64,000 nt of DNA from Luteibaculum oceani (lineage in GTDB: Bacteria; Bacteroidota; Bacteroidia; Flavobacteriales_D; Luteibaculaceae): NCBI RefSeq assembly GCF_007995015.1, contig NZ_VORB01000005.1:225086-289085 (forward strand), read 5' to 3'. This document shows positions 44,501-52,129 of the stretch, piece after piece. Both the position numbers and the translations under genes were made by a program. The notes beneath the pieces are model-generated. The model was not told the DNA's origin. It did no database searches and saw only the letters and a program-made list of their open reading frames with translations. The first letter of the stretch is position 1. The number at the start of each line of letters is the position of its first letter.

Positions 44501-46689
44501 GTAGTATCATAAGGACAAAAACCAGAGCCATCGCTTGCCCATGCTTCATAAGCATAAGTAATCTGGTGATTTCCTAAACCAGCAACTGAAGGGTTCCAAG
44601 CTCCTGCAGCAGGATCTATAATTCCTGCACCCGACCAAGTTCCCCCAGCGGGTTGCATATTGAGGTAAACTACCTGATCTACGTTGCACTGAGCACCCGG
44701 ATTATCGAATTGAAAAACGGGGCGTTTAATTACTTCGATAAGCTGAATGGTGGAATCTGGGCAAGCTCCACCAATTTTATAAATCACCGTATCTATGCCA
44801 GCCGGAGCTGCACTGGCATTGTATAATCCCGATGGGGAAATGTAATTCCCTATCCACTGACCACCGGGGTTAACCGGCACAAATTGAACCGACCCCTGGT
44901 TTTCACAGAAAAAACTAAGGCCTTGAAAAGAGGCATCGGCAGGATCTTGCACCCTTACTTGAAACGAATCCGTTTCGTTACATGGCAATTGCTTTACGTA
45001 CACCCAATAATTGCCCGGATTACCTTCGTAATAGCTTGGATCAAAAGTTCCGGATGAATCCGTAATTGCATCGCCCCACCAGCGAATAGCAGTTCCATCC
45101 CAAGAACCGTCTTTTGGGTTTACCTGAAGTTGAACCGGGTCCTCGTTGGAACATAAAATCCCGGGATCTTCGAACAAAATGGTGTCTTTGGGAAGAATGT
45201 TTAAATCCACAAAACTAATAGCCTGACATCCATCGGTATTAATATGCAGCAACCCAATAGTTACCTGACCCGATGTATCTATGATATTGTCTTTTGGAAT
45301 GTAGGAATTAGGTACTCTTCTAACACTGTCATCCACCAAAATGTAATCGCCTAGAACAGGGTCAAAGCGATAGTATTTACTTATAAATTTTGGGTTACCC
45401 GTAATAACCGTATCCCACAACCAAGCGACAGTATCGGTAAACGAACTATCCAAAACGGTATCTACACGAGTTGGATCGGGATAGAATTTATACGACTCTA
45501 GCGTTGTAAATCCTCTGGTAGTGTCTAAGAGAACAATTTCTTGTCCTTGACAAAGGGGCTCTACAAAAGAAAATCCAGGTTTTGGAAGGGGGTAGCTATA
45601 AATTTGCTTGCGCATTCTAAATGGACACTTGGAATTTGTGGTAGAGAAAGGTTCCATTTCTACAAAATAATGCCCTGGTACAGACGCCAAAGCTTGTTGT
45701 CCCACAACAGGAACTCCAGCGCCATTTACGGTATTTAAAGGTGTTATTTCCGCTGTGGAGGCTCCCGATGAACCAAAATTCCCGGGTGCAATGTTATCCC
45801 AATAGGCTCTGTTTGTCTCGTAATCTTCTTTCGAGACGTAGTACCATTTGTAGTTATTCATCCCCTCGGGAGCAAAAAGCTTAACCTGCTCTCCTGGGCA
45901 AATGGTATCGTTGCTAGCCAACATTTCGGCCTTTCCACAAAGCGCATCCACATAACCCCAACCGGCGTGGGCTTCTAAATAACAATCAGAGGTTTGTATT
46001 TGAATTTTAACCTTCTTTCCAAAGTAGTCTCCAAGATAAAGTGAGGCAATGGTCCAGTCTTTCCAAACATAAGACCCAGATGATTTAAACCCGTCAATGC
46101 CCGATCTACCCACCACCTCGTATTGCATACAAGGCACTTTTTTATTGGTTGGATCGATAACATTTAAACTGAAATAAGGTAATTCATCAAGCCCATGACC
46201 GCTGGGTCTCTCCAGCACAATAGCATAAGCCACTTGGATAATAATATTAGAGGAATCTACATCTATTTCATATGAAATTTCTGCGGCTTGAGCCACTCCA
46301 GTCCCCGAGACTCCAGATCCCGAAGGGTTACCTTCATAATCTCCTACCCTTGCCACAAAACCACCTGTTCCGCCACGTAGAGGTGAGGTCATTCCTAATG
46401 CCGCAACTCGAGGGTCTGATCCCCCATTAAATCCTGGAGTAATAATTTCATGTTGGGAAAGCATTCCATCCACACCATTTCTGGAGTCTATATTAAACTG
46501 GTTATTAGCACATGGTGGGTCGTGAGAAATATTAAATCCCCGATCGGGACAGCCAACTCTTCCGGTCCAATTGGTGAAATTTCCCGATTCAAAGTCCAAA
46601 TTATTACACCCATTATTACTTTGGGCGTAGGTAACGGAGGAAATACCAAGAAATAGGGCGGCTATAAAGGGGATTATGCGAACGGACAT
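41572..46689 (-). CDS. giant T9SS-secreted adhesin, paralogue of the neighbouring gene
   Basis: 1,705 residues with the same plan as the gene 84 bases downstream. A signal peptide (MSVRIIPFIAALFLGISSVTYA), the shared N-terminal domain (about 25-260; NLDFESGNFTNWTGRVGC, TSDCYLEAHAGWGYVDALC), and a gene-specific region rich in Tyr/Asp (about 370-490) come first. About seven GGxWxGxGI units (about 490-1045) and three SprB-like units (about 1045-1290) follow. The type-B C-terminal domain (about 1616-1705) contains FVPNGFTPNGDGANDEF, NRWGEMIF and GRVNLIR. Surface location by T9SS is inferred from the C-terminal domain. No exact -7 box was found upstream. Confidence 0.88.
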   Translation of the reverse strand: MSVRIIPFIAALFLGISSVTYAQSNNGCNNLDFESGNFTNWTGRVGCPDRGFNISHDPPCANNQFNIDSRNGVDGMLSQHEIITPGFNGGSDPRVAALGMTSPLRGGTGGFVARVGDYEGNPSGSGVSGTGVAQAAEISYEIDVDSSNIIIQVAYAIVLERPSGHGLDELPYFSLNVIDPTNKKVPCMQYEVVGRSGIDGFKSSGSYVWKDWTIASLYLGDYFGKKVKIQIQTSDCYLEAHAGWGYVDALCGKAEMLASNDTICPGEQVKLFAPEGMNNYKWYYVSKEDYETNRAYWDNIAPGNFGSSGASTAEITPLNTVNGAGVPVVGQQALASVPGHYFVEMEPFSTTNSKCPFRMRKQIYSYPLPKPGFSFVEPLCQGQEIVLLDTTRGFTTLESYKFYPDPTRVDTVLDSSFTDTVAWLWDTVITGNPKFISKYYRFDPVLGDYILVDDSVRRVPNSYIPKDNIIDTSGQVTIGLLHINTDGCQAISFVDLNILPKDTILFEDPGILCSNEDPVQLQVNPKDGSWDGTAIRWWGDAITDSSGTFDPSYYEGNPGNYWVYVKQLPCNETDSFQVRVQDPADASFQGLSFFCENQGSVQFVPVNPGGQWIGNYISPSGLYNASAAPAGIDTVIYKIGGACPDSTIQLIEVIKRPVFQFDNPGAQCNVDQVVYLNMQPAGGTWSGAGIIDPAAGAWNPSVAGLGNHQITYAYEAWASDGSGFCPYDTTVELSVIQNPVATFQAPDTVCNDGGPVTLYPTDAGGKWRGQGIKDPNKPIFTPTNLNEGLHKVVYEFTGTCAAADSVEIYVGVRPIFDLTPAGPFCNADTVYTLENDYPGGKWNGPGIVDEDNGGFNPSVAGVGTHTVSYTVNAVCPLTKSMQIEVTSKPQINIDNTNASLCDTDGTIRLTAAPSGGGWSGTGLTNVGGDYYFDPALAGEGTHKIMYRVSGICGGLDSVIYTVVQYKRADIVPISALCNNSGEVQVFASPAGGNISGTGIEVRGNDFFFKPSVAGPGTHQIRYEFTGLCPSDSTIEITVASPIVINSLTVNPVTCNNGVDGGIQINHQGGLGSLSFQYTPAPSSGANTANPSGFSAGQVQIRITDSIGCFIDTLAQITQPPALQFSMNTNNENCGSGDGDAQVVNPQGGVPPYSYIWSNGETTSSVSGLSAGNYTVTLTDDNGCSLSQNFTITSSPQPDFSLNGADITCNGFNDGTLTVSNIQDVSGNVNHFLNGVQQSNSTAANLSPGTYTWRIEDAVGCANQKTLTLSEPSSVRVNIPYDKDTICINDQKQINGAAMGGNGAPYQYKWYTDTSTESTSSQLSYSNPTNYYFTAWDRDNCPADTTLLEVATRSLLSLSAEGTPRTICSGEYVNFTATASGGNGNYTFIWRDESGAQIGTGPELRHQLYGDVYNTRIVEVELSDGCSPNVTEQITVSFHPLPVVKPIFTDGCEPFSTMLTDTAQENQTWNWVLKKPGMKDKIMSGNNATVSNLPAGNYNAEIETFNKYGCRNVQLIKYVIISHPLPNATIKWSPSSPDINSGVVNVYNLDNANISNWNWQVTNSRDVIDEHFFNKKTATYVVGDDSTTLDVNLRVATPFGCLDSASARIKIRLAHDIFVPNGFTPNGDGANDEFKPVVFNVRDEGYKMMVFNRWGEMIFQSDDINRGWDGRYLGEIVKPGVYVWRIQYLDENGDEKFINGRVNLIR

Positions 46690-46749
46690 TCCTGAATGTT
46701 AATTTTCTGTTAAGACTAAAATTAATCAAAATGGATGCCTAAATAATGA

Positions 46750-46795
46750 TAAAATCCGGATCGTGTTGGATTTTAAAAACGCTACCCGGATTTTA
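46750..46795. repeat. nested inverted repeats between gatC and the adhesin pair
   Basis: TAAAATCCGG (46750-46759) pairs with CCGGATTTTA (46786-46795) over ten bases. AAAATCC (46751-46757) can instead pair with a second GGATTTT at 46768-46774. The two hairpins exclude each other. It lies 37 bases past the gatC stop and 61 bases before the adhesin start, so it may be the gatC terminator. There is no strong T-run. Confidence 0.5.
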
Positions 46796-46831
46796 GTTTA
46801 ATTCTTTGTAGAAAAAGGAGTAAAGCTCGAA

Positions 46832-47125
46832 CTATTTGTTGTCGATTACTTTAGGTACCTTAAAGTAGTCACTATCGGAAAGAGGAGCATTTTTTAATGC
46901 CTCCTTTTGCCCTAATGCGGGTTTTTCCTCGTCTGCTCTCCACTGATTTACATCTTCGTTCATGAACAGCAGTGGTTCCACACCCTCGGTATCAACCTCG
47001 TTAAGTTTATCTACAAACTCCAACATTTTATTAAGGTCTTTTACCATCTTTCCCTTGTCATCTGTAGAAAATTCCAATTTAGATAACTCGGATAAACGAT
47101 CGATTAAAGCTTCATTAACTTCCAT
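46832..47125 (-). CDS. gatC: aspartyl/glutamyl-tRNA amidotransferase subunit C
   Basis: 97 residues with the GatC pattern: ALIDRLSELSKLEFSTDDKGKM at the N-terminus, FVDKLNEVDTEGVEPL in the middle, and the C-terminal SDSDYFKVPKVI. GatC holds together the GatA and GatB subunits that convert mischarged Glu-tRNA-Gln and Asp-tRNA-Asn. gatA and gatB are not in this window. Its start overlaps the plsC stop by 11 bases, making it the last gene of the tdk-to-gatC cluster. Confidence 0.92.
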   Translation of the reverse strand: MEVNEALIDRLSELSKLEFSTDDKGKMVKDLNKMLEFVDKLNEVDTEGVEPLLFMNEDVNQWRADEEKPALGQKEALKNAPLSDSDYFKVPKVIDNK

Positions 47126-47855
47126 ACAACTTAGATTCTATTTTGTGCTTAATGGCTTCGGAAAGCTCCCGCAGTTCCTCCTTTTCGAAGGATTTCGGCG
47201 ATATACTATCGTGAATGCAAACCTTAACTTTTCCAGGCCTTGATAAAGCAGTCCACGAATTTACGTTAATAACCTTATGGTTTCCAACAAATGTAACTGG
47301 AACAATAGGTGAATTGGTGTCCGCTGCAATTTTAAAAGCACCCGGTTTGAACCCCCTTAATCGAGGTGCAATTTTGCTTATGGTTCCTTCGGGGAATATC
47401 ACCAAGGAGTTGCCCTCTCGTACCGAAACCCGTGCCTTAACCATAGACCGAGCGGCCTTAACCGGGTCTTGACGGAAGACAGCAATATCCATGTATTTAA
47501 AAAAGATATTAAACAAAGGCCACTTTAAAAGCTCGGCTTTTCCCATAAAAAGAAAAGGTTCTGTAAAAACAACGTAGGATACTATTATATCGAAGTAGGA
47601 GCTGTGGTTGGGCGTTATAATAAATGGCCCCTGCCCTTGTGGAAACGCACCTTCTACCCTAACTCTATTAAAGCTACCGTAAAAAAGAACCCGAGCCCAA
47701 ATTCTCTTAAGTTGAAATGCCAGACGAAAATTTTTGTTTTCAGGAACCAGAGTAACCCAAAAAAACGGATAAAATAAAACAAGAGTAACCGTAAAAAGGA
47801 GGAAAAAATAAGCCTTGTAAAGAAGTGATAGAATTCCGACCATTATTTTTTCCAT
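47115..47855 (-). CDS. plsC: 1-acyl-sn-glycerol-3-phosphate acyltransferase
   Basis: 246 residues from the ATG at 47855. An N-terminal hydrophobic segment, then the acyltransferase motifs: NHSSYFD (HX4D, catalytic His and Asp), the FMGKAEL motif, FPEGTIS and VPVTFVG. It makes phosphatidic acid from lysophosphatidic acid at the inner membrane. The open frame extends 20 codons upstream, but the ATG at 47855 overlaps the VOC stop as TAATG and begins the membrane helix, so it is preferred. Confidence 0.9.
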   Translation of the reverse strand: MEKIMVGILSLLYKAYFFLLFTVTLVLFYPFFWVTLVPENKNFRLAFQLKRIWARVLFYGSFNRVRVEGAFPQGQGPFIITPNHSSYFDIIVSYVVFTEPFLFMGKAELLKWPLFNIFFKYMDIAVFRQDPVKAARSMVKARVSVREGNSLVIFPEGTISKIAPRLRGFKPGAFKIAADTNSPIVPVTFVGNHKVINVNSWTALSRPGKVKVCIHDSISPKSFEKEELRELSEAIKHKIESKLYGS

Positions 47856-48271
47856 TAGAGCGACGCCCAGATATTCCCTTCTAAAATTTCGAGAACATGT
47901 GAATCTGGATCGCAAAAATAAAAAGACCGTAGCTTGCTTTTACCCCAAAACTGCTCTTTAATTATTTCTATTCCCAGATTTTTGAGTTTTTCTTTCCATA
48001 CCTCGTATTCTCCCGGGTAAACCTCAAATGCTATGTGTTGATTTCCATGCGCAAAATGGGCAGGTAGCTGATCTTGCTCTTTACTTTTATCTGGATCGAA
48101 AATTAAAAGAACCTGGTTTTCTACTTTAAAAAATAAATGACTTTCGGATTCCGAGATTAGTCGAAACCCAAGTTTATCGCAGTAAAACTCCTTGGAAAGA
48201 CTTAGGTCCGATGAATACAAACAAACCTCGGTAATGCCAGAGAGGGAAAGGGATGCAGCATTAGTCTTCAT
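47855..48271 (-). CDS. VOC-superfamily (glyoxalase-like) protein
   Basis: 138 residues forming one vicinal-oxygen-chelate unit of two beta-alpha-beta-beta-beta modules: VCLYSSDLSLSKEFYCDKLGF, HIAFEVYPGEYEVWKEKL and FYFCDPDSHVLEILEGN. Candidate metal ligands are His in GNQHIAFEV and Glu in LEILEG. Members include lyases, dioxygenases and antibiotic-resistance proteins, so no reaction is assigned. It overlaps the murF-alr stop by 11 bases and shares a TAATG with plsC. Confidence 0.78.
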   Translation of the reverse strand: MKTNAASLSLSGITEVCLYSSDLSLSKEFYCDKLGFRLISESESHLFFKVENQVLLIFDPDKSKEQDQLPAHFAHGNQHIAFEVYPGEYEVWKEKLKNLGIEIIKEQFWGKSKLRSFYFCDPDSHVLEILEGNIWASL

Positions 48272-50711
48272 AGTAAACGCGTTTCACACGGTCTGAAATC
48301 CGACAAAGAATTTCGTATGCAATAGTGTGATTTGCATTTGCCAAGATACTAATTGGATATTGATGACCGAAAATAACGGCAACATCTCCTTCAGAAACAT
48401 CGAGGTCTCCAAGATCTATCATGCACATATCCATGCACACGTTCCCTATTATTGGCGCGTACCCTTTTTCTGGGAAAAGCACCGAAAAATTCTGATTCCC
48501 ACTACTTCTGGGCAAACCATCGGCATAGCCAACAGGTAATATTCCAATACGGGTTTCTTTATCTGCAACGTATTTTCTGGAGTAGCCAGCGGACTCTCCT
48601 TTTTTCAAGATTTTAATTTGCGAAAGAGAGCTCTTGAATTGCATGGCAAGCTCTAACTTTAATTCTGTTCTGGTGGGGTTATATCCATAGAGCCCTATAC
48701 CGAAACGCACCATATCGAAATGTGCTTCTGGAAATCGCAAAGCCCCGGCGGTATTAGCTATGTGTTTTGTTAGTCTGTACCCCAAAATCGACTCCAATTG
48801 CTTTGCGGTGCGATTAAATATTTCCACCTGCTCCCGGGTAAAATCATTAAAATCTTCCTCGTCGGCAGCTGCCAAATGCGAATAAATTCCTTTTACCCGC
48901 ACATGGTTAAGCCTCTTAAACTCCTCTGCACATTCCACCACATCGGATGCTTGCATACCCAACCTATTCATCCCTGTTTCTAATTTTAAATGAACGGTAA
49001 CATCCTTTTTTAAAGATTTTGCTACTTCATCCAACTGAAACAAACTCTGCATTCTATAAATGGAGGGGATTAGCTCGAACTCAATTAAGTCTTCCGCCTC
49101 ATCTAACCAGGGGTTTAACACTAAAATCGGCAGTTGAATACCCGCTTTCCTTAATGCAATACCTTCCTGAGTAAACGCCACACCAATGTAATCTACCCCA
49201 TTGTTTTTAAGCATATTCCCTACTTCCACAATCCCACCACCATACCCGGCAGCTTTAACCATTGCCATTATCTTGGTGTTGGGCGATAACTTTAGACGTA
49301 GCGCATTGTAATTTCTAACAATGGCCGAAAGGTTTATTTCCAAGGTGGTTTGGTGACGTTGGGTTTGTAAAGCCTGAACCACTTTTTCTAATTGAAATTT
49401 TCTTCCGCCTTTTACCAAAACCGCCTGATTATTGAAATTTTGCGATTGCAGCTGATGCAGAAATTCTTTGGTAGATGGATAGTATTTCCCGCTTTTAACC
49501 GGTTGAGATTGGAATAAATCTGGACCTATTCCAATGAAATTTTGGATCCCCCGGTTTTTCACTAACTCTACTAACCTAGCGTATTGTTCAACCTTGTGTA
49601 GTGGCTCTGCAAAGTCGCTAATGATTAAACATTTTTCTCGCTCGCCCGCTTGCTGATCCAAAAACTCCAAAGCAATTTGTAGAGACTCCACATCGAGACT
49701 ATACGCATCGTTAATGATAATGGCATTACCAAGGGTTCGGCTGTATTGCTGACGCATGGGTATAGAGCGCAGGGTAGATAGCCTTTCTTGTAATTTATTC
49801 ACTGGAAGTTTTAGTCGTAAATAACAAACAATTGCCAGCGTACAGTTAAGCACAGAACCCTTATCTGAAAAGGGAATTTTAAAAATATACTCCTCAGGAG
49901 CATGAAATACCACCTGAGCCTGATTCGCCTGAATTTGAGTGGTAATGCGGAAGGTAGATTCCATTTCGGAGCCTACCGTGATGATTTCACATTCGGGAAT
50001 TTCCTCCTTAATAATATCCTGATATTCAAGTGACAGGTGGGTGGGAAGGATGAGGGAAGAGGAGTTTTTAAAAAGCTGAATCTTCTCTCTAAATTTTTCC
50101 TCTCTATTCTGAAAGCCTTCATCATGAGCGGAACCCAAATGAGTAAAAACCCCAATGTGTGGCTTAATCAGTCGCTCCAGTTTTTCCATTTCCCCTGGTT
50201 TGGAAATTCCTGCCTCAAAAACGCCTAGAGCATAACTATTATCCAGAGGTAAAATAGAAAGGGGAACTCCTACCTGAGAGTTAAAGCTTTTGGGATTTCT
50301 AAACAGCGGTAATTCTTCCTCTGTAATTGCGGCAAACCACTCCTTAAACATGGTTTTCCCATTGCTTCCGGTAACCCCAATAACCTTTGAGTGGAAATTA
50401 TTGCGGGTGTACACTGCCCATTGATGCAGCGCAAAAAGCGTGTCTTTTACCCTTAAATAATGTGCTCCCTGGGGGAATTCATCTCTAATTTCACTAACAA
50501 TAAACAATCGAATGCCCTTGTTGTAGGCCTCCTTAACAAAAGCATGCCCATTATAATTGGGCCCTTCCAATGCAATGTAAATGGCGCTCGGATCGCTATA
50601 TATTTTTCGGGTATCGGTAAAAACCGTGGTAATTTGGATTTCGGGTTCACTTTCCTGATACCAAAATCCACCTGTTATTTCCTTTAACTTATTTGATGCT
50701 ATGGGGAACAT
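48261..50711 (-). CDS. bifunctional MurF ligase / alanine racemase
   Basis: 816 residues in one chain. Residues 1-445 are MurF (UDP-MurNAc-tripeptide:D-Ala-D-Ala ligase) with the ATP loop GVTGSNGKT at 112-120 and the central FEAGISKPGEME segment. Residues from about 454 are an alanine racemase with the PLP lysine Lys486 in MVKAAGYGGG and VGYADGLPRSS in the second domain. It both makes D-alanine and adds D-Ala-D-Ala to the peptidoglycan precursor, so linking supply and use. This fusion is characteristic of Bacteroidota. It starts one base after the tdk stop. Confidence 0.93.
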   Translation of the reverse strand: MFPIASNKLKEITGGFWYQESEPEIQITTVFTDTRKIYSDPSAIYIALEGPNYNGHAFVKEAYNKGIRLFIVSEIRDEFPQGAHYLRVKDTLFALHQWAVYTRNNFHSKVIGVTGSNGKTMFKEWFAAITEEELPLFRNPKSFNSQVGVPLSILPLDNSYALGVFEAGISKPGEMEKLERLIKPHIGVFTHLGSAHDEGFQNREEKFREKIQLFKNSSSLILPTHLSLEYQDIIKEEIPECEIITVGSEMESTFRITTQIQANQAQVVFHAPEEYIFKIPFSDKGSVLNCTLAIVCYLRLKLPVNKLQERLSTLRSIPMRQQYSRTLGNAIIINDAYSLDVESLQIALEFLDQQAGEREKCLIISDFAEPLHKVEQYARLVELVKNRGIQNFIGIGPDLFQSQPVKSGKYYPSTKEFLHQLQSQNFNNQAVLVKGGRKFQLEKVVQALQTQRHQTTLEINLSAIVRNYNALRLKLSPNTKIMAMVKAAGYGGGIVEVGNMLKNNGVDYIGVAFTQEGIALRKAGIQLPILVLNPWLDEAEDLIEFELIPSIYRMQSLFQLDEVAKSLKKDVTVHLKLETGMNRLGMQASDVVECAEEFKRLNHVRVKGIYSHLAAADEEDFNDFTREQVEIFNRTAKQLESILGYRLTKHIANTAGALRFPEAHFDMVRFGIGLYGYNPTRTELKLELAMQFKSSLSQIKILKKGESAGYSRKYVADKETRIGILPVGYADGLPRSSGNQNFSVLFPEKGYAPIIGNVCMDMCMIDLGDLDVSEGDVAVIFGHQYPISILANANHTIAYEILCRISDRVKRVYYED

Positions 50712-50712
50712 G

Positions 50713-51234
50713 TTACCTAAAATGTTTTCTACATCGCGGTTCGTATTTTTCTCCCGCTCCGATTAATACCGATTGTTGATCCTTTCCCAAACGACGGGAA
50801 TAACTCGCCTCTTCTCCGCAGGTCATGCAAATAGCGGTTAACTTTAATACCTTGTTTGCAATGGCCAACAAAGCCGAAGATGCGGGAAAGGGTTTTCCAG
50901 TGAAGTCCATATCCAATCCTGCCGCAATAATAATCTTTCCACCAAAGGCCAATTCGTTTAAAATCTCAATTTCTGCAGCATCGAAAAATTGCACCTCATC
51001 AATAGCAATTATTTCTGCAGTTTCGTTTTGAAGTTGTTTTAGACTGGAAATGGGAACACTTTTTCGAGCTTTTTTATTGTGCGAAACAATATCTTGACCA
51101 TCATAGCGATTATCTACCTTAGACTTATAACAAGCCACTTTTCTTTGTGCCAATTCGGCTCTTTTCACCCGTCGGAGTAGCTCCTCGGTCTTTCCAGAAA
51201 ACATTGGTCCACAAATAAATTCGAGTCTTCCCAT
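50713..51234 (-). CDS. tdk: thymidine kinase (type II)
   Basis: 173 residues. The P-loop GPMFSGKTEELL is at 9-20, IDEVQFF at 78-84 contains the catalytic Glu80, and a C-terminal zinc site uses CMTCGE and CRKH cysteines and histidine. It phosphorylates thymidine and deoxyuridine for salvage. First gene of the minus-strand tdk / murF-alr / VOC / plsC / gatC cluster; divergent from the hypothetical gene at 51335. Confidence 0.93.
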   Translation of the reverse strand: MGRLEFICGPMFSGKTEELLRRVKRAELAQRKVACYKSKVDNRYDGQDIVSHNKKARKSVPISSLKQLQNETAEIIAIDEVQFFDAAEIEILNELAFGGKIIIAAGLDMDFTGKPFPASSALLAIANKVLKLTAICMTCGEEASYSRRLGKDQQSVLIGAGEKYEPRCRKHFR

Positions 51235-51309
51235 AAATAAATATTACCTCTAAGCTCGTAAAATCAATAATACATTAAACATTCCTTCGTATTTAGGCTA
51301 AGGGATTTA

Positions 51310-51317
51310 TATTTTTG
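51310..51317 (+). promoter_or_regulatory. -7 promoter box of the 51335-56040 cluster
   Basis: TATTTTTG matches TAnnTTTG exactly, 17 bases before the ATG at 51335. It is the only exact box before the five plus-strand genes that follow. Confidence 0.6.
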
Positions 51318-51334
51318 ACATCTAAATTAAATGC

Positions 51335-52129
51335 ATGGAGTCTACGTTCTATAGTTTGGAGGAGTTGGTTGAAAAGATCGAAAAAAGCCACAAAAAATTA
51401 GCAAAAGGCAAGCTTAATGAGCCGGGATTAAACGAGTTTATTTCCGTGGTTCGCGAGTTAGAAGAACGTCTGCTAATTATGCGCTTCAAGGCCTACGAAG
51501 GTGTTATTGAAAAAGGTGATAACCCCGAAGATAAGCCTAGCATGGCTATAGATCTCCGCAACCAAATTTCGCTAATCGATGCTATAGAGGAAGAGGTTCA
51601 AAAAGACAAAGAACCTGTTGCAGTAAAGATAGAGCCCGCCAAAGCGCAAGCAACACCAAAGGAAGAAAAAGCTTCCGTACCGGAGATAAAAATCGAGACT
51701 AAAACCCCAGAACCCAAAAAACAACCCGAGCCTCCCAAACCTGTAGAACCGGTGGTAGCAGAAAGTAAAGTCGTAGAAAATCAGACGGCTGCTAAAACGG
51801 TTGAAAACATAGAGCGCGAACCCAGTTTAAACGATAGATTATCTGAGCAACGACAAGGGAAATCGCTTAACGAAAAGCTAAAAAAAGCCCCAATAGACGA
51901 CTTGAAAAAAGCCATAGGGATCAATCAGCGTTATCAATTTATCAATGAGCTTTTTAAGCAAAATGCCGATCATTTTAACCAGGTGGTAGACGAGTTAAAC
52001 AAATGCAATAGCTACAAGGAAGCATTAACTATAGTAAAACGAGATGTTGCCCCAAATTACAAATGGAATGAAGAGGACAACAACGTATTGGCATTTATGG
52101 ATTTAGTAGAAAGAAGACATCTAAACTAA
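51335..52129 (+). CDS. conserved hypothetical with charged linker
   Basis: 264 residues, no signal peptide or membrane helix. An N-terminal helical part (about 1-95; LEELVEKIEKSHKKLAKGK), a low-complexity linker rich in Pro, Glu, Lys and Val (about 95-165), and a compact C-terminal part (about 165-264; SLNDRLSEQRQGKSLNEKL ... DLVERRHLN). The C-terminal part is the sort found conserved in Flavobacteria without a known role. Its stop shares a base with the M28 start (TAATG), so they are coupled. Probably cytoplasmic. Confidence 0.65.
   Translation: MESTFYSLEELVEKIEKSHKKLAKGKLNEPGLNEFISVVRELEERLLIMRFKAYEGVIEKGDNPEDKPSMAIDLRNQISLIDAIEEEVQKDKEPVAVKIEPAKAQATPKEEKASVPEIKIETKTPEPKKQPEPPKPVEPVVAESKVVENQTAAKTVENIEREPSLNDRLSEQRQGKSLNEKLKKAPIDDLKKAIGINQRYQFINELFKQNADHFNQVVDELNKCNSYKEALTIVKRDVAPNYKWNEEDNNVLAFMDLVERRHLN

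Noticed and set aside
47856..47915. N-terminal extension of PlsC
   Set aside because: It lies wholly inside the VOC gene and precedes the membrane helix; the TAATG overlap favours 47855.
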